Assembly (NCBI GenBank): GCA_037043015.1
Contig: CM073323.1
Coordinates: forward strand, 13,699,758-13,763,757
Direction of reading: 5' to 3'
Length of the DNA stretch: 64,000 bases
Source: Bryum argenteum
Lineage: Eukaryota; Streptophyta; Bryopsida; Bryales; Bryaceae
Of the stretch, positions 33,454 through 44,550 are shown one piece after another. Under the pieces are notes generated by a model. That model did no database searches and was not told where the DNA came from. It was given only the letters and a program-made list of their open reading frames with translations. Made by a program: the position numbers and the translations under genes. Position 1 is the stretch's first letter. The number at the start of each line of letters is the position of its first letter.

Positions 33454-34508
33454 TCATTGCAAAATAAATATTCCAGCAATGATGTTATTGTCTACCAACA
33501 TCAACGAGTGATGCATCTCACTGGAATCTCGCACAACTTTATCTTTGTCATATGCCAGTTGCTCCACTTTCTTCAATAAGCATAATTTTTCAACCGTGAT
33601 AATTTTTCGCACACAAGTAAGAATTGAAATTTCTATAGCCTTAAAAGATGCAATAATATCAAATCCAACAGGTGACATCTCATAATGACCTGGTTTCAAG
33701 TTACAAAAATAATATACTAAAATAGTAGAAAATATTCAGATATCTTTATTAGTGTTTAATAATCTCATGTACATCTTTGAATACAATAATAATGTCAAAA
33801 ACATACCATAGTATTCTGAAGAGTAGAATGCAGTCATAATATACTCTTTATGGAACTCATAATCATCATGATTATCAGGCAAGTCAAATTCCAAAAGTTT
33901 CTTCTTATGCTTCACACTATGATTATGAACTTAAAAACTTCTAATGTCATTTGATGGTGAACAACATAATTTGCACCAAAGCCTAATGTCTTGCCAATAT
34001 TTGCACATAACTATCAAATGCACAATGATACAAAAAGTGCACTCAATTTCAACTTCGTATTATTGATAAGAAAAGTATTTGAAAAAATTATAACAATTTA
34101 AAACAATAAAATCTAAAACAAAATAAATGATTCAAAACAATACCTTGTACTTGAGACTTTGACTGTGATACATAATAGATGACAAATTCTTCTGCTTCAT
34201 TTGAAGAAAAAATATTATACTTTCGCAGTTTGTTTTCATATCTTTTGATGGTATTATGATCACTTTGAAATTGTTGTACATAAAAAGTCACAAATTCCAC
34301 ACCATAATTGCATTGTATTTGGATTTCTACAACATTAAATGAAAAAAATAACAAAATTCAATAAATAATACTATGATAGACATTCTACAATACAAAGTGT
34401 TTTGCAAGTAGTGATATACCAAAAATCTCACACTTCCAAAATTTACAAAAGATACCTTGTGGTTGTCTTAACATTACTTGTCATTGCTAATTTCTTCTCA
34501 CCAATCAT
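33454..34508 (-). pseudogene. Broken U1-type (matrin-like) zinc-finger gene
   Basis: Four exon-like blocks with canonical GT-AG junctions can be traced: 34508-34456 (ATG start, MIGEKKLAMTSNVK), 34326-34144, about 34000-33807 and 33699-33454. The second encodes LWCGICDFLCTTISK and, in another frame, DHNTIKRYENKLRK. The third encodes LWCKLCCSPSNDIRSF, then a TAA codon, then VHNHSVKHKKKL. Read across, the third block has C-x2-C-x12-H-x5-H, the spacing of U1-type fingers; the second looks like a diverged copy. The protein then continues with acidic and helical sequence (FHKEYIMTAFYSSEYYG, VGFDIIASFKAIEIS). One frameshift in exon 2 and the in-frame stop in exon 3 argue for a pseudogene. U1-type fingers usually bind RNA, but I cannot name the family. 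Assigned by eye. Confidence 0.4.
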
Positions 34509-37500
34509 CGATTTACTGCATCAAATAGAAAATAATTAATATTAGTTAAATTGTTTTAAACAAGCTATCAATGTACTGTAAGAAGATGCATATATGACAT
34601 TATAAAAAAAATCGACTGATCTGAAAATAATACAACATAAAAAAAAATTCATCCTATTTTTCAAAATTACATACATACATGTTTTAAATGATTCCATAAG
34701 TTCATCTCAAAAGACAACTACCCCTTTTATCATTTTTTTCACAAAATAAAGATTACTACACAGAGTGTAGATATACTTATTTACTCGGAAATAAATCCAT
34801 GGTGAATATTAAAGATACAAATTATACATCCACAATATTCTTAAATAACCCATAACTACTACAACATCATTTAAGATAAATCAGAAGTTATTATATAAAA
34901 CATTGTTGAGCAGTAGAGAAAAGCTTTTCAATTTCAATAAAAAGTTTAGATGGAAAAAATATGAGTTAAATATATTATGTGGTAATGCTTTTGATATAAA
35001 GAAGGGAATATTTTATTCAAACTTTAAGTGTCCTTGCAAACAAGCTCCAAGACATACCTCATCAACGACAGCATGTTTTAGGCCGTTGTTCAATTCATAA
35101 CTGTACACCTAAAACTCTCCATACTCACTTGAGAGCCTTACATGTGCCACATGTTTCACCAAAACCAATTTATTGATAGCTGTCTTGAATTTGTAAGATG
35201 CAAACTCTTCATCAACAATTGACAAAATAAATATATGCAATTTCAAGAATGCTTATATTCGAACTTTACAAAAATCAAAGGAATATCAATGACGTGGAAG
35301 TCTCAGGTAAAACCTTAAGTCAAATATGAAGTCAAAACTTCAAATGAATTATAATATTAACTGCCTCCAAACAAACATGATTTAAAGATCCCTAGACCTA
35401 CAAAAAAATGCTAATTGCATTACAACTTAGTAGAACGGATTCAAATCATTGATCAACTAAATCCTTAAACTTAAAAATTTGAAATGACAAATGCAGCGGT
35501 TAGCTGTGGAGGACAGCACCATACGTGACCCGTGCATCAATTGATACTAAAGATGTTATTTTGCAAATTTCTTCAAATAGAAAAATATTTAGTTGGAATT
35601 CATGTATTAGTCAAGCATAGAAAATGCAACATCTGATAATATAAAGATTTTGGTTAAGAAAATGCTAAGAGTAGTAAATAAGTATCGGATCCAGAAAATC
35701 CACTGCCTTAATCAGAGACATGAAAATGCGGGTATTGAAGCCAATCAAAGCAAATCTCGCTTCATGTAACTTGTTTTTGTCCTTCTTTTTCTTCCGTTCT
35801 CACCAAACCTTCCCTTTATTCAAACTTATAGTTAGGCATAAGAAACTGAAATTGCAAAATGATCGTAAACTATTAACAAGGTAGCTGGCAGGAAGCTTCA
35901 TTAACTATAACTTGACTCGTTTTCTATTGTAAAAATGAGTTTTAAATAATTCTCAGTTAACCTATTATCAGCCCAAAGATTCATGACCGCTCTTTCTTGA
36001 AAACATTCAGCGAGCTATCAATTAAGCTTAATTTGCGAAGAAAGATCAGTACAAGCTTCTCAACGTTGCAGTGCCGCTCCCTATCGTGCCGCAGCCCCTC
36101 AAAACTCACATCCTTTGTCATCAGACAGCAGCGCGCTCATTTTCACGGATCTAGAATTAACACACACGCTCCGCTCCTCCTTTGCTGCTCTCACAGAACC
36201 GTTCCAAACTCAAATCAGATCTCAACTCACACGTCCAGCTCATGCGCCAACTGAATTCTCAAAAAACCTCCCACCAAAAACCACAAGACCTTGATCTCAT
36301 ACGGGTCTTGTGCTCTCAGCCGTCCTGTCAATGTCTCCACCTTCCACGTCTTCACTTCTTTGACCTCCTGATCGTCGGAGTACCACCTACGTGTCCACAA
36401 ACATGACATTTTGCACATACCTTCCACTCTCCACGCCGAAACTATCCACATACTCAATCGTCATCCTCTATCTTTACGCACATCGACATCTCTCACACCA
36501 CCTCCTAGAGCGCTGCACACACAACCCACAGCATCACTGTTCGTGCTATCTGATCTGCTATATCCATATGTGCCATAGCCATTTCACACTAGAAGCAACC
36601 ATGTTGCTCCTTAGCTGCTTTCTCCACGTCAGCGTAAATCTCATTGACATCTCATCGTCGGCGATCTAATAATTGCATTGTAATTGTCTGAAGTTGCGAA
36701 CAGCCTTCGTAAAGCCTTTGCATGGCCTTCAATGTCTCAATACATTATAACATTTATTAATCAATAGTGCTCCACTCAACCACGAGATACTTTCAGAGAC
36801 AGTTTTAGCTTGTCACCCTGACGTGTTGTTTGTGCGCAGCCAACCTGTATAAATAGGACGGCCGCCCAAAGTATTGATGAAAAGGTGTCTGCGAACTTAA
36901 ATAGGACGGCCACCTCAAATATTGATTTGGGCTGCCACCCAAATGTGGAAGCATGCCAAAACTTCAAACTGGAATTGGGCGTGTCCGTTGCAATCTCTAG
37001 TATTTACAGTGTGGATAACCAGCTCACAGGGAAGGCTGAGCAGGAAAGAGTGGCAATGATTCGTGGCAGGAACAAAGGAGACACCCTAGAATCATTGGAG
37101 ACCTCCTTAGGCCATTTTTGATGATTTTGAATTCAAAAATGAGGTTTGCGGCCTCAAAGTACTCTAGGAGCATACTCATTCGCAATTTGAACGAATACAT
37201 TAAAAAATAGAGGGCTCCTTTATCCCTCTCCCATCCTCCTTGGTAGCTGCCACGAACGTTTGGACCCCTTACCCTAGCCCCCCTTACCCCAGCGTCCCAT
37301 AGTTTCAATAAGAAAATGACGGAAAGAAGGTAAATTTAATATCTGAAATAGCTAAATAGGACCATGCGATTGTTGGAGGATAATGTATCATTCTTTATAA
37401 ATTTTTTATTAGGTAATTCATGTCATATAAAAAATATGGTGAAAATCTTAGGATCACGAGGGTGAGGGAATTATTTTCTTCAATTACTTAAGATTAATTA

Positions 37501-38090
37501 GATTCAAGAAAGTAAAGGGTGTAAGCAAATGGATTAGAAATTAAAATGGTAGAGGTGGTTTTAAGGTTTATAGTAGCCAATTAGAACCCTATAATTTTTT
37601 AGGAATCATCAATAAAATTATTGGAAGATTGGAGCTGTTTTTCACGAATTACTTTAGAGTGGTTGAAGTCACCGGAACTTTAAATTATAGTAAAAATTTA
37701 GATCAGAAGAGAGTAAAAATATTTTTTATAAATCTTGGAATAACTAATAAATGTCTAATAAAAATGATGGAAGCATAAAGAAAATCACAAGAGTAACAAA
37801 AATATAAGGCAAATTTTACTTGCAAGTATTTCGAACCACTGGGACTTTGAAAATAAGAGAAGAATAGATCTAATTAGGAATGACATGATTTTAACACTTG
37901 CACGAGATAATAAGGACCCTGTAAAAATGATGGAGTCATAAAAAAAAATCATAGGAAATTTGCATCTATATGCCATGATTTACTCAAACTAGAAGAAAAG
38001 TGGGAGAGAGATTATTTTGAATTTTTATGGCTATGGTGGATAAGGATTAGGTATTATTTTGTTCAATCTAACATTGAGTTCTTTTTAGTC
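34509..38090. other. Intergenic stretch, no gene supported
   Basis: AT-rich to about 36000. 36000-36660 is pyrimidine-rich on the plus strand, with overlapping open frames in several phases and no recognisable protein. 36840-36930 has two copies of an AATAGGACGGCC block. 37200-37310 is a short C-rich run. I see no exon structure or domain. Confidence 0.4.
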
Positions 38091-38096
38091 ATTTTT

Positions 38097-38745
38097 GGTA
38101 AAATTTTAAAGTATAAATACTTCAAAATTGAATCCTTCTAAATCCGCCTGCTTGATCCGCAAAGTCATTGTTGCCCGCACCCCTACAAAAATACCTTCTT
38201 TCAACGACACAACATGCGCCTCAATCCACCGTCGATTCCCTATTTAATAATTTCACAAAACAAACTATCTACCTTATATAATGGAGAAACAAACCATTTC
38301 CTTTATATAATAGATGATTATGCCCCCGGAGTTGCCACACCCACATAGAAACATTGACTATGTGGGTCTGCGCTTTTTTGAAAGAAAATAAAAACCACAA
38401 TTTCACTCTTGTTGGCCCAAATGTCTATTTTTAGCAACATTAAAAAGACACCAAACGATGTGATTCCTAAGTTGTTCCGTTCCATATGTTTTTTCTACTT
38501 GATCTAAAATTAGGCAAGTTTTTGTAATGTCCGATAAATTTTAAAGTAATAAATACTTCAAAATTCAATATCTCAAGATCCAGAGGCCCGATCCCACATC
38601 GGATTGTTGGCAACATCTCAAGAAAAGTATCTACTTTTAACAACACCTCAAGCACCCCAATCTGACCGATGGTCTCCTAGATCACAATGTCACAAAATAA
38701 AGCAAATGAAACAAACTGCCTGCCTTATATAATAGATACCCACAT
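38097..38745. repeat. Diverged tandem duplication upstream of cytochrome c
   Basis: Two related blocks of roughly 240 bp start near 38097 and 38527. Each opens with AAATTTTAAAGTA(A)TAAATACTTCAAAATT, has a TTGTTGGC/CAACAT middle and ends with CCTTATATAAT followed by a CCACATAG motif. The second copy ends about 415 bp upstream of the cytochrome c start codon. Confidence 0.45.
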
Positions 38746-38867
38746 AGATTTCTATAGGAAAGGAATATTTTATAGAGTGACATTTAAGGAGAACACCGTT
38801 CCGACGAGGCGAGGACGAGCGTGTTCGATTGGCCAGGACCAGAGGTGTATGGTTGACACGGGAAAGA

Positions 38868-38940
38868 CCACGTGGCTACCAGCATGGACGGCTGGACTGG
38901 CTTCTCCCCGCCACGTCACCAAGGAGCCTCAACCAATCAC
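38868..38940 (+). promoter_or_regulatory. Candidate cytochrome c promoter elements
   Basis: A perfect G-box palindrome CCACGTGG lies at 38868-38875, about 290 bp upstream of the start codon, with CCACGTCACC at 38911 and CCAAT at 38933. The region switches from AT-rich to GC-rich here. G-box/ACGT cores are known in some plant cytochrome c promoters; the functional assignment is inferred. Confidence 0.4.
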
Positions 38941-39160
38941 AAAGCGTCCTAACACCTTCCCTCTCATTCTCAACTGTAAGCGCCCTGTCCATTATTCGTC
39001 GTTCCCCTGTCACCGCTCGTTCGAATCCACCTGCACCCCTCTCCCTTCCATTCCATTCCCTTTTGCTCATCAAAGGCACCCCCGCCCTGCTTAGCATTGT
39101 ATTTCGCCGTATTTCTTCCTTTTAGGGTTTGGTGTGGTCCTCCTTGCGCCTAAGGCGGCC

Positions 39161-40362
39161 ATGGCAACCTTCGGCGAGGCGCCTAAGGGCAACGAAAAGG
39201 CCGGTGAGAAGACCTTCAAGACCAAGTGCGCGCAATGTCACGCCGTCGACAAGGCCGCTGGCCACAAGCAAGGTACTCCACTCGTCTCTTTCCTGTGCCA
39301 TCTAGTGCCTCTACCTATGTTACCTCTTCGCTAGTTTTCTCATTCCTGATTCAGGTACAGCTGTTCAACACTAGCAGCTTGACTTAAGTCTACAGGTAAC
39401 CGGAGAGGAGTATGCAATACTGTCAACTTCTTGGAGGATGCGTTAGATTTAGCTAGATGTGTGTATCAGTTTCTTCTTTGTGTGAGTTTGACTAGTTTTT
39501 TTCATAGCTGTGGATTTAGTGTAAGTATCGGTCGTATTTTCTGGTAGTAGACGTCTTGGGCTCACAGAGGTTGGCAAGGTTTGAGTACGGGTTCTTCTGA
39601 TCAGATAGGATTAGGATTTGGCGCCTAGATTGTATCGAAGATGCTTTGAGTTTATTTATCTTGATCTAGTTATCAGGGCTTTGTGATCAAGGCGGATTAC
39701 TGGATCTGTATCTCAAATTTTTAGGTGGTTTTAGGGCTGCTTGAATTTGATAGTGGTGGGTCTAGCAACACGGATGTTTCCGGAAAAGTCAGCGATCAAG
39801 TGAGATCGTAGAATAAATTTCTCGAAAGTAGTTGTGCACTCATTCACATGGGTCATGAAAAACGTGTGACTTCACTGAAAGTACTCTCGGAAATTAGAAA
39901 TTCGCGGTTTTCGTACTTCAAGGCGGCGTGTCAAACTGATTGCGTCTTGACGGTTTTTTACAGGGCCAAACTTGCACGGGTTGTTCGGAAGGACATCGGG
40001 AACTACGGCTGGGTATACCTACTCCAAAGCCAACAAGGACAAGGCTGTGGACTGGAACGAGGAGCATCTTTATGAGTACTTATTGAACCCGAAAAAGGTA
40101 AGAATACATGCCACTCCTTTGGTTGTGATCTCTTCCTCTGATATCGTATAGAACGAAATTAAGAGGTTTGCTTCTAGGATTTGGATCGTTCACAAGCGAT
40201 TGGTCGATCTCTAGGGCATTGACTAAGTCTAACTGGTGCACTCTTGTTGTTCTGCAATGAATGCAGTTTATTCCTGGCACAAAGATGGTGTTTCCTGGTT
40301 TGAAAAAACCTCAAGATCGAGCGGATCTTATTGCGTACTTGAAGAAATCGACCTCAGAATAG
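39161..40362 (+). CDS. CYTC: Cytochrome c (mitochondrial intermembrane-space electron carrier)
   Basis: Three exons join in frame: 39161-39272, 39964-40097 and 40267-40362, with GT-AG introns of 691 and 169 bp. The product has 113 residues. It carries electrons from complex III to complex IV. Visible features: the plant-type N-terminal extension [11 protein letters not shown]; the covalent haem motif CAQCH at residues 23-27 (His27 is one axial ligand); the second ligand Met89 in [30 protein letters not shown]; and the conserved YLLNPKK. Length matches plant cytochrome c (about 111-113). The C-terminal KKSTSE and the acidic [13 protein letters not shown] stretch differ from the seed-plant sequence. 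The ATG lies in GGCCATGG, close to the plant consensus. A TTTAGGGTTT motif sits about 30 bp upstream. The gene appears intact and functional. Confidence 0.97.
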
Positions 40363-40369
40363 GCACAAC

Positions 40370-40777
40370 CGGCATGAGATTGTTTCAAGAGCTGTTTGGT
40401 CTTCGACAGGACTCACGAGGGATGTCGTCATCTGAACACATCTGATTCTTTAGAGTACTCGAATAATTTGGTGCCTTTTTTCCTTTTTCAATGTACTGGA
40501 TACGACCTCTCTCAAACTGGCACTTGTAGAACTCTTGATGATGGGCCTGTTGGCAACATCCCTTGAAATATATCATCGTTTAGTTTAAGTTCGCAAAGTC
40601 ATTCGTAAGTGTTAACCCCCTCTAAATGCTAACTTTCTCCTACTCCCCACATACGGCACACTAATAATGTTGAACGAAATGATACTCCCTTCTATGTAAT
40701 TGTGAAATTATAAATGTTATATGGATTATATTTATTACCGTACATCCACAGTATGAGTGAATAAAAGTTAACAACTA
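40370..40777. other. Cytochrome c 3' flank
   Basis: Presumably holds the 3' untranslated region and polyadenylation site. It turns AT-rich after about 40650. No other gene is seen. Confidence 0.4.
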
Positions 40778-40994
40778 CTCTAAATAGGTAGATTAGTGTT
40801 AGATTTTTATAAGATTTGAAAGTGCTATAAGTTTTTACTTTTGATCAAAATTAATTACCAAGGGTATTGATTCCAATACCAGGAAAGGATCCCCATCTTG
40901 ACCGACGTAGAGGGTAAATATATTGACCAACAGTAAAAACTTATAACATGTTTACATAAATTAGTGTATCTAACACTAATCTACCTATTTAGTG
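40778..40994. mobile_element. Stowaway-like (Tc1/mariner) MITE, copy 1
   Basis: A 217-bp element flanked by TA at 40776-40777 and 40995-40996. Its ends are CTCTAAATAGGTAGATTAG and CTAATCTACCTATTTAGTG, a long inverted repeat continuing through GTGTTAGAT. A second copy in opposite orientation lies at 55993-56208. It has no coding capacity. Confidence 0.85.
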
Positions 40995-41159
40995 TACACA
41001 ATGTTAGTACTCCACTTCATAATTTTGTATCCTACTTCATGACTTTGAGTCTGTTAAATATACACATGTTACGACATTATATTTCTTACAATTTTGTTTC
41101 TGGAAATTTTCATTATAAATTTGATTTTATTAAAAATGATTTTATGGAATTGTTAACTG

Positions 41160-41525
41160 TTAATGAGGGGCAAGCCAAACGGGTGGCAGCGGCAGAGAAT
41201 TGCCGTAGGCCATTGACCGAAATTTTGCTGGCTTGCCCCACGACCGGAGCTGCTGCAGCGGCAACTCCGTGGCGCGGTAGTTGCATCAGTCATCGCTTCC
41301 AGGTGCTCGACTATGGCAACCCGAATTTGCAGGCCTCCCGACCAATGACCATCCCTCCCGTGTGCGTGGAATCACAGTCCGTAGTCACTGTAGCTGGCGC
41401 CGCACCCTCGAAGTCATTGGCACTGCCGTTCATCGTCTGGCGCTGCGGGGGGCAGGCAAGTGAGCTGGCCGGCCTTGCCTACTTGCAGGCCTAGCCTGCT
41501 CTGCCTTTGCCGCTGCCGCTCGTGA
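41160..41525. other. GC-rich island in AT-rich surroundings
   Basis: About 365 bp of high GC with abrupt edges. GGGGCAAGCCA at the left reappears inverted as TGGCTTGCCCC near 41230, and GGCAGCGGCAGAG recurs inverted near 41505. A long open frame (40964-41494) crosses it but starts in AT-rich sequence and resembles nothing, so I do not call a gene. It may be a small foreign insertion. Confidence 0.35.
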
Positions 41526-41844
41526 GGATCCCCCTGACTGTATATGTCAAGAAATGCTGACTCTTGAAGGTCAACATTTACACAGGGTAGACTGTACAGT
41601 AGGATCCAACATTTATATTGAATGTGCGGTACTCTTAAAAGCAGGGTGGTAAGGTGGCCAAGAGCACTCCTTGGGAACTTGCTTGGAAATAGACCTTGTC
41701 TTTTGGCCAGTATGTTCTCTCGACAATTACTGAAGCAACTTCTCAGGGAACTTGAAAAGACACGAACTCCAATATTAAGAATTATGCACTTGAAAAGACA
41801 CGAACTCCAATATTAATTTTGTACATATATTAATTTGTTTTACC

Positions 41845-41847
41845 AAA

Positions 41848-41912
<65 letters not shown>
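41845..41912. repeat. (AT)n microsatellite
   Basis: About 30 uninterrupted AT dinucleotides in intergenic sequence. The stretch on either side (41530-42380) shows no gene. Confidence 0.95.
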
Positions 41913-42380
41913 TTATATACTTGTGAATGATTCTTACTCAAACATTATCATGCATCTTTCTAGAGACTGAGGGAGTAGACGATATAATGAATTATATACA
42001 ACATACATTAAAATTTGTATGTACATCATATAACGCGGACAATATATTGGATTCTATATACAACATGTACACCAAATCATACACTTAATCATTATGAAAA
42101 ATATTATATACCAAATTATAGAGAGTCGTATGGAACCATTCATACGGTCAACCAATCACATTGCTTGAAGGGTTGACCAATCACACCTTTTAATGTGAAG
42201 GTTTACAATAGTTTTTTTTGCTTTTGGCACAAAAGACAAAAACAGAACATGTCTTAATTTGCCATAAATGAAGCAAGAGCAAATAATTTCTAAAGTGCCT
42301 TAACTATTTGTTTTGAAGAGGTTTTTATTTTGTGGTTCTTATCAAATTCCTTTCTGTATTAAGTCTTACTTTATGCCTTA

Positions 42381-42779
42381 GAGCATTCCCACCCATCCTG
42401 AATAATGGATGAACTGTACTTATACTATGAGTGGTGGCCCTCAAAAGTGCCCCACCCATCCTGCAAAACGGATGAACTCAACTTGTTTTGGGGTTAGAAG
42501 TTGAGGTCGACCTGCAAATTGGGGTCATTTTGAGGGGCGGAGCTCCAACCCCAAAACAAAAAAGGAGCCCGCTAAAGGACAAAGGACAAACAAAGGACAA
42601 ACTCCATATTCTTCTCCAATTTCCAAAGTGCCAATGAGATTCATCTTGCTTTTGTTTTTTCCTTGTTTTATCACCATGTATACAAGTCATGGGTGGGGCA
42701 CCCTGCTTGCAAACCAACTCAACTCAAGTTATTGTGAGGATGATCCACCCTCCCTTTTCAGGGATGGGTAGTGATGCCC
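42381..42779. mobile_element. Tourist-like (PIF/Harbinger) MITE
   Basis: A 399-bp element flanked by TTA (42378-42380 and 42780-42782), the duplication typical of PIF/Harbinger. The ends are GAGCATTCCCACCCATCCTGAA and TTCAGGGATGGGTAGTGATGCCC, an imperfect inverted repeat of about 22 bp. An internal CCCACCCATCCTG block repeats the terminal motif. No coding capacity. It could have been mobilised by a Harbinger transposase such as the relic at 57.8-59.3 kb, but the termini of that element are unknown. Confidence 0.8.
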
Positions 42780-43306
42780 TTAGTGAAAGCTATAAGGGAC
42801 GTTTTAGATGGAGAGTCAAGCTTTGCATAGGGCCAATGGAGGGCAAAACTTCCCTTCATGTGATTTGTTCATTTTCTGAAATTCGAGAAATTTTTGCACT
42901 TCATCGTCTTCATACACGGCTTGACTCCCCATGTAGAGCGTCCCTAAGTTTTCTACGTGTTACATTCAATGTCTCTTCATTTTTAAATTAAAATGATTGT
43001 AGTGAATTGGACAAGATAATTTCTATGAAAGTTTTTTATATTATTTTTTATTTTTATTCTTAAATATTTTAAGGTATGTATGACTAAAATAGATATACTA
43101 TTGTTCTAAAATTTATGGTTGTTGTTACTCCTCCATGTTTAAAAAGACGACGATTTAGTTTCAATACCCGTCTCACAAAGAATCCAAGATTTGATATTAA
43201 TAAATAAGTCCTAATGAATTTTTTAAAAGTCGTCTTTTAAAAGCCTCACCACAAATTTGGCAAATGTGGTGTTTTTCACACACACGAAGGGAGTTAAATA
43301 AATGCA

Positions 43307-43460
43307 ATTTCTATTTTCTATTTTCTATTTTCTATTTTCTATTTTCTATTTTCTATTTTCTATTTTCTATTTCCTATTTCCTATTTCCTATTTTCTATTT
43401 TCTATTTTCTATTTTCTATTTTCTATTTTCTATTTTCTATTTTCTATTTTCTATTTTCTA
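43307..43460. repeat. 7-bp tandem array (TATTTTC)n
   Basis: About 22 copies of a 7-bp unit TATTTTC, with three central copies changed to TATTTCC. The periodic reading frame it creates (FLFSIFY repeats) is not a gene. Confidence 0.95.
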
Positions 43461-44175
43461 TAAAGAGTATTTGTTGTAATAAATCCTTTTACATAATGCT
43501 CATTTATTAGTTTCCTATTTAATATAGTATATATGATATAAGGTGGATAGTTTGTTATTTTTTGTTTTGTTTTGCAAGTGATATTAAAATCTCAAGAACT
43601 GCCAGTTAATTGTAAGAGGCACATAACCAAAGAAGTTGGACTAAATGAAACTCAACCAAGGTTGTTTGAATTCATACGTAACTAGTGCCTTTTGGATGGA
43701 GACTTGAGCAGTAGTACGTGAATGTTTTAGAGCCACACATTTGTCTTCGCAATTAGGGTTTACAAAGAGGAGCAAATGTGTATATATTCTCTCCATATGT
43801 TCTAGGATAGTGAATTGTTTGTTTGCATTGTGTACATGTGTTACAAGTTGTGATAGTAGGAGCGGAGGGCACACATCCCTTTAGTTTTCTTGTTTTTTCC
43901 CATTGAGTGCTCTCTTGAGTGTAAGGACCTTGAGAGATTCAACCCTTGCTTTTGTGTGTAGCGACTTGACTTCGGTGCAGATTCAAAGCCTTTCGGCTTT
44001 TGGATTTTAATTGAGTAGTTTCTCTACATGGAGTGTTCATCTTGGCAGACACTATTCAACCCTTTCTTAGTGATTTCCCCCAACCATTTTCATTTGCGTT
44101 TGTTTACGTGTTCTCCAACTAAACAAGGTTGTGTGGTGGCGGGTTGTGCAGTGGTGAAGAGTTAATCACCTAGAT
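43461..44175. other. Intergenic stretch before the B3 remnant
   Basis: No convincing coding sequence. It is T-rich on the plus strand and may hold leader sequence of the broken B3 gene that follows. Confidence 0.35.
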
Positions 44176-44179
44176 TAAC

Positions 44180-44550
44180 ATGGAGAAGGTTTCGCTTTCA
44201 TTTATAAAAAGATTGCATTCCGTGAAACAACTCCATACTTCACCGACCACGACCCAACTCACTCTTCCGAAGAAGTTTTGTGATGCTAATCTAAACCGTA
44301 GTATGATATTCAGAAAGTCTTTGCAGTGCTTGACAATGATCCGAACGAGGAGAGTTTTGAGATGACTCTTAGAAACCCTCATCGCGCAAACGGTAGTTGG
44401 ACTATTGTATCGGGGTGGAAAGATTTTTGTGCAGCGCATGAAATTCAGCTTCACGATCGCCTCACATTCACCCTTCTCTCTCCACCAGGTAGTGCTCCGG
44501 CGGAGTTTAAAGTCAACATTGTAAGCCCTACTCGGCGCGCTTCAACCTAG
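44180..44550 (+). pseudogene. B3 DNA-binding-domain gene remnant
   Basis: From ATG at 44180 the frame encodes TTTQLTLPKKFCDANLN, the start of a B3 domain. In a different frame from about 44290 the sequence continues YDIQKVFAVLDNDP, FEMTLRNPHRANGSWTIVSG, WKDFCAAHEIQLHDRLTFTL and PAEFKVNIV, the remaining strands and the end of a B3 fold. One frameshift near 44285-44300 separates them. B3 domains bind DNA in plant transcription factors (ABI3/VP1, ARF, RAV, REM). The short single-domain form resembles REM-type B3. The length of about 120 residues is one domain only. No intron with matching phase rescues the shift, so I call a pseudogene, though a sequencing indel is possible. Confidence 0.6.

Noticed and set aside
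36000-36670. Overlapping open frames in pyrimidine-rich sequence downstream of the zinc-finger remnant
   Set aside because: Three frames are open at once because of base composition; none resembles a protein family or has consistent splice sites.
40964-41494. 176-codon open frame on the plus strand
   Set aside because: It begins in AT-rich MITE sequence and crosses a GC-rich insert; composition flips midway and no domain is visible.
43264-43479. Open frame of 71 codons rich in FLFSIFY
   Set aside because: It is the translation of a 7-bp tandem array; the period is a multiple-of-seven artefact, not a protein.
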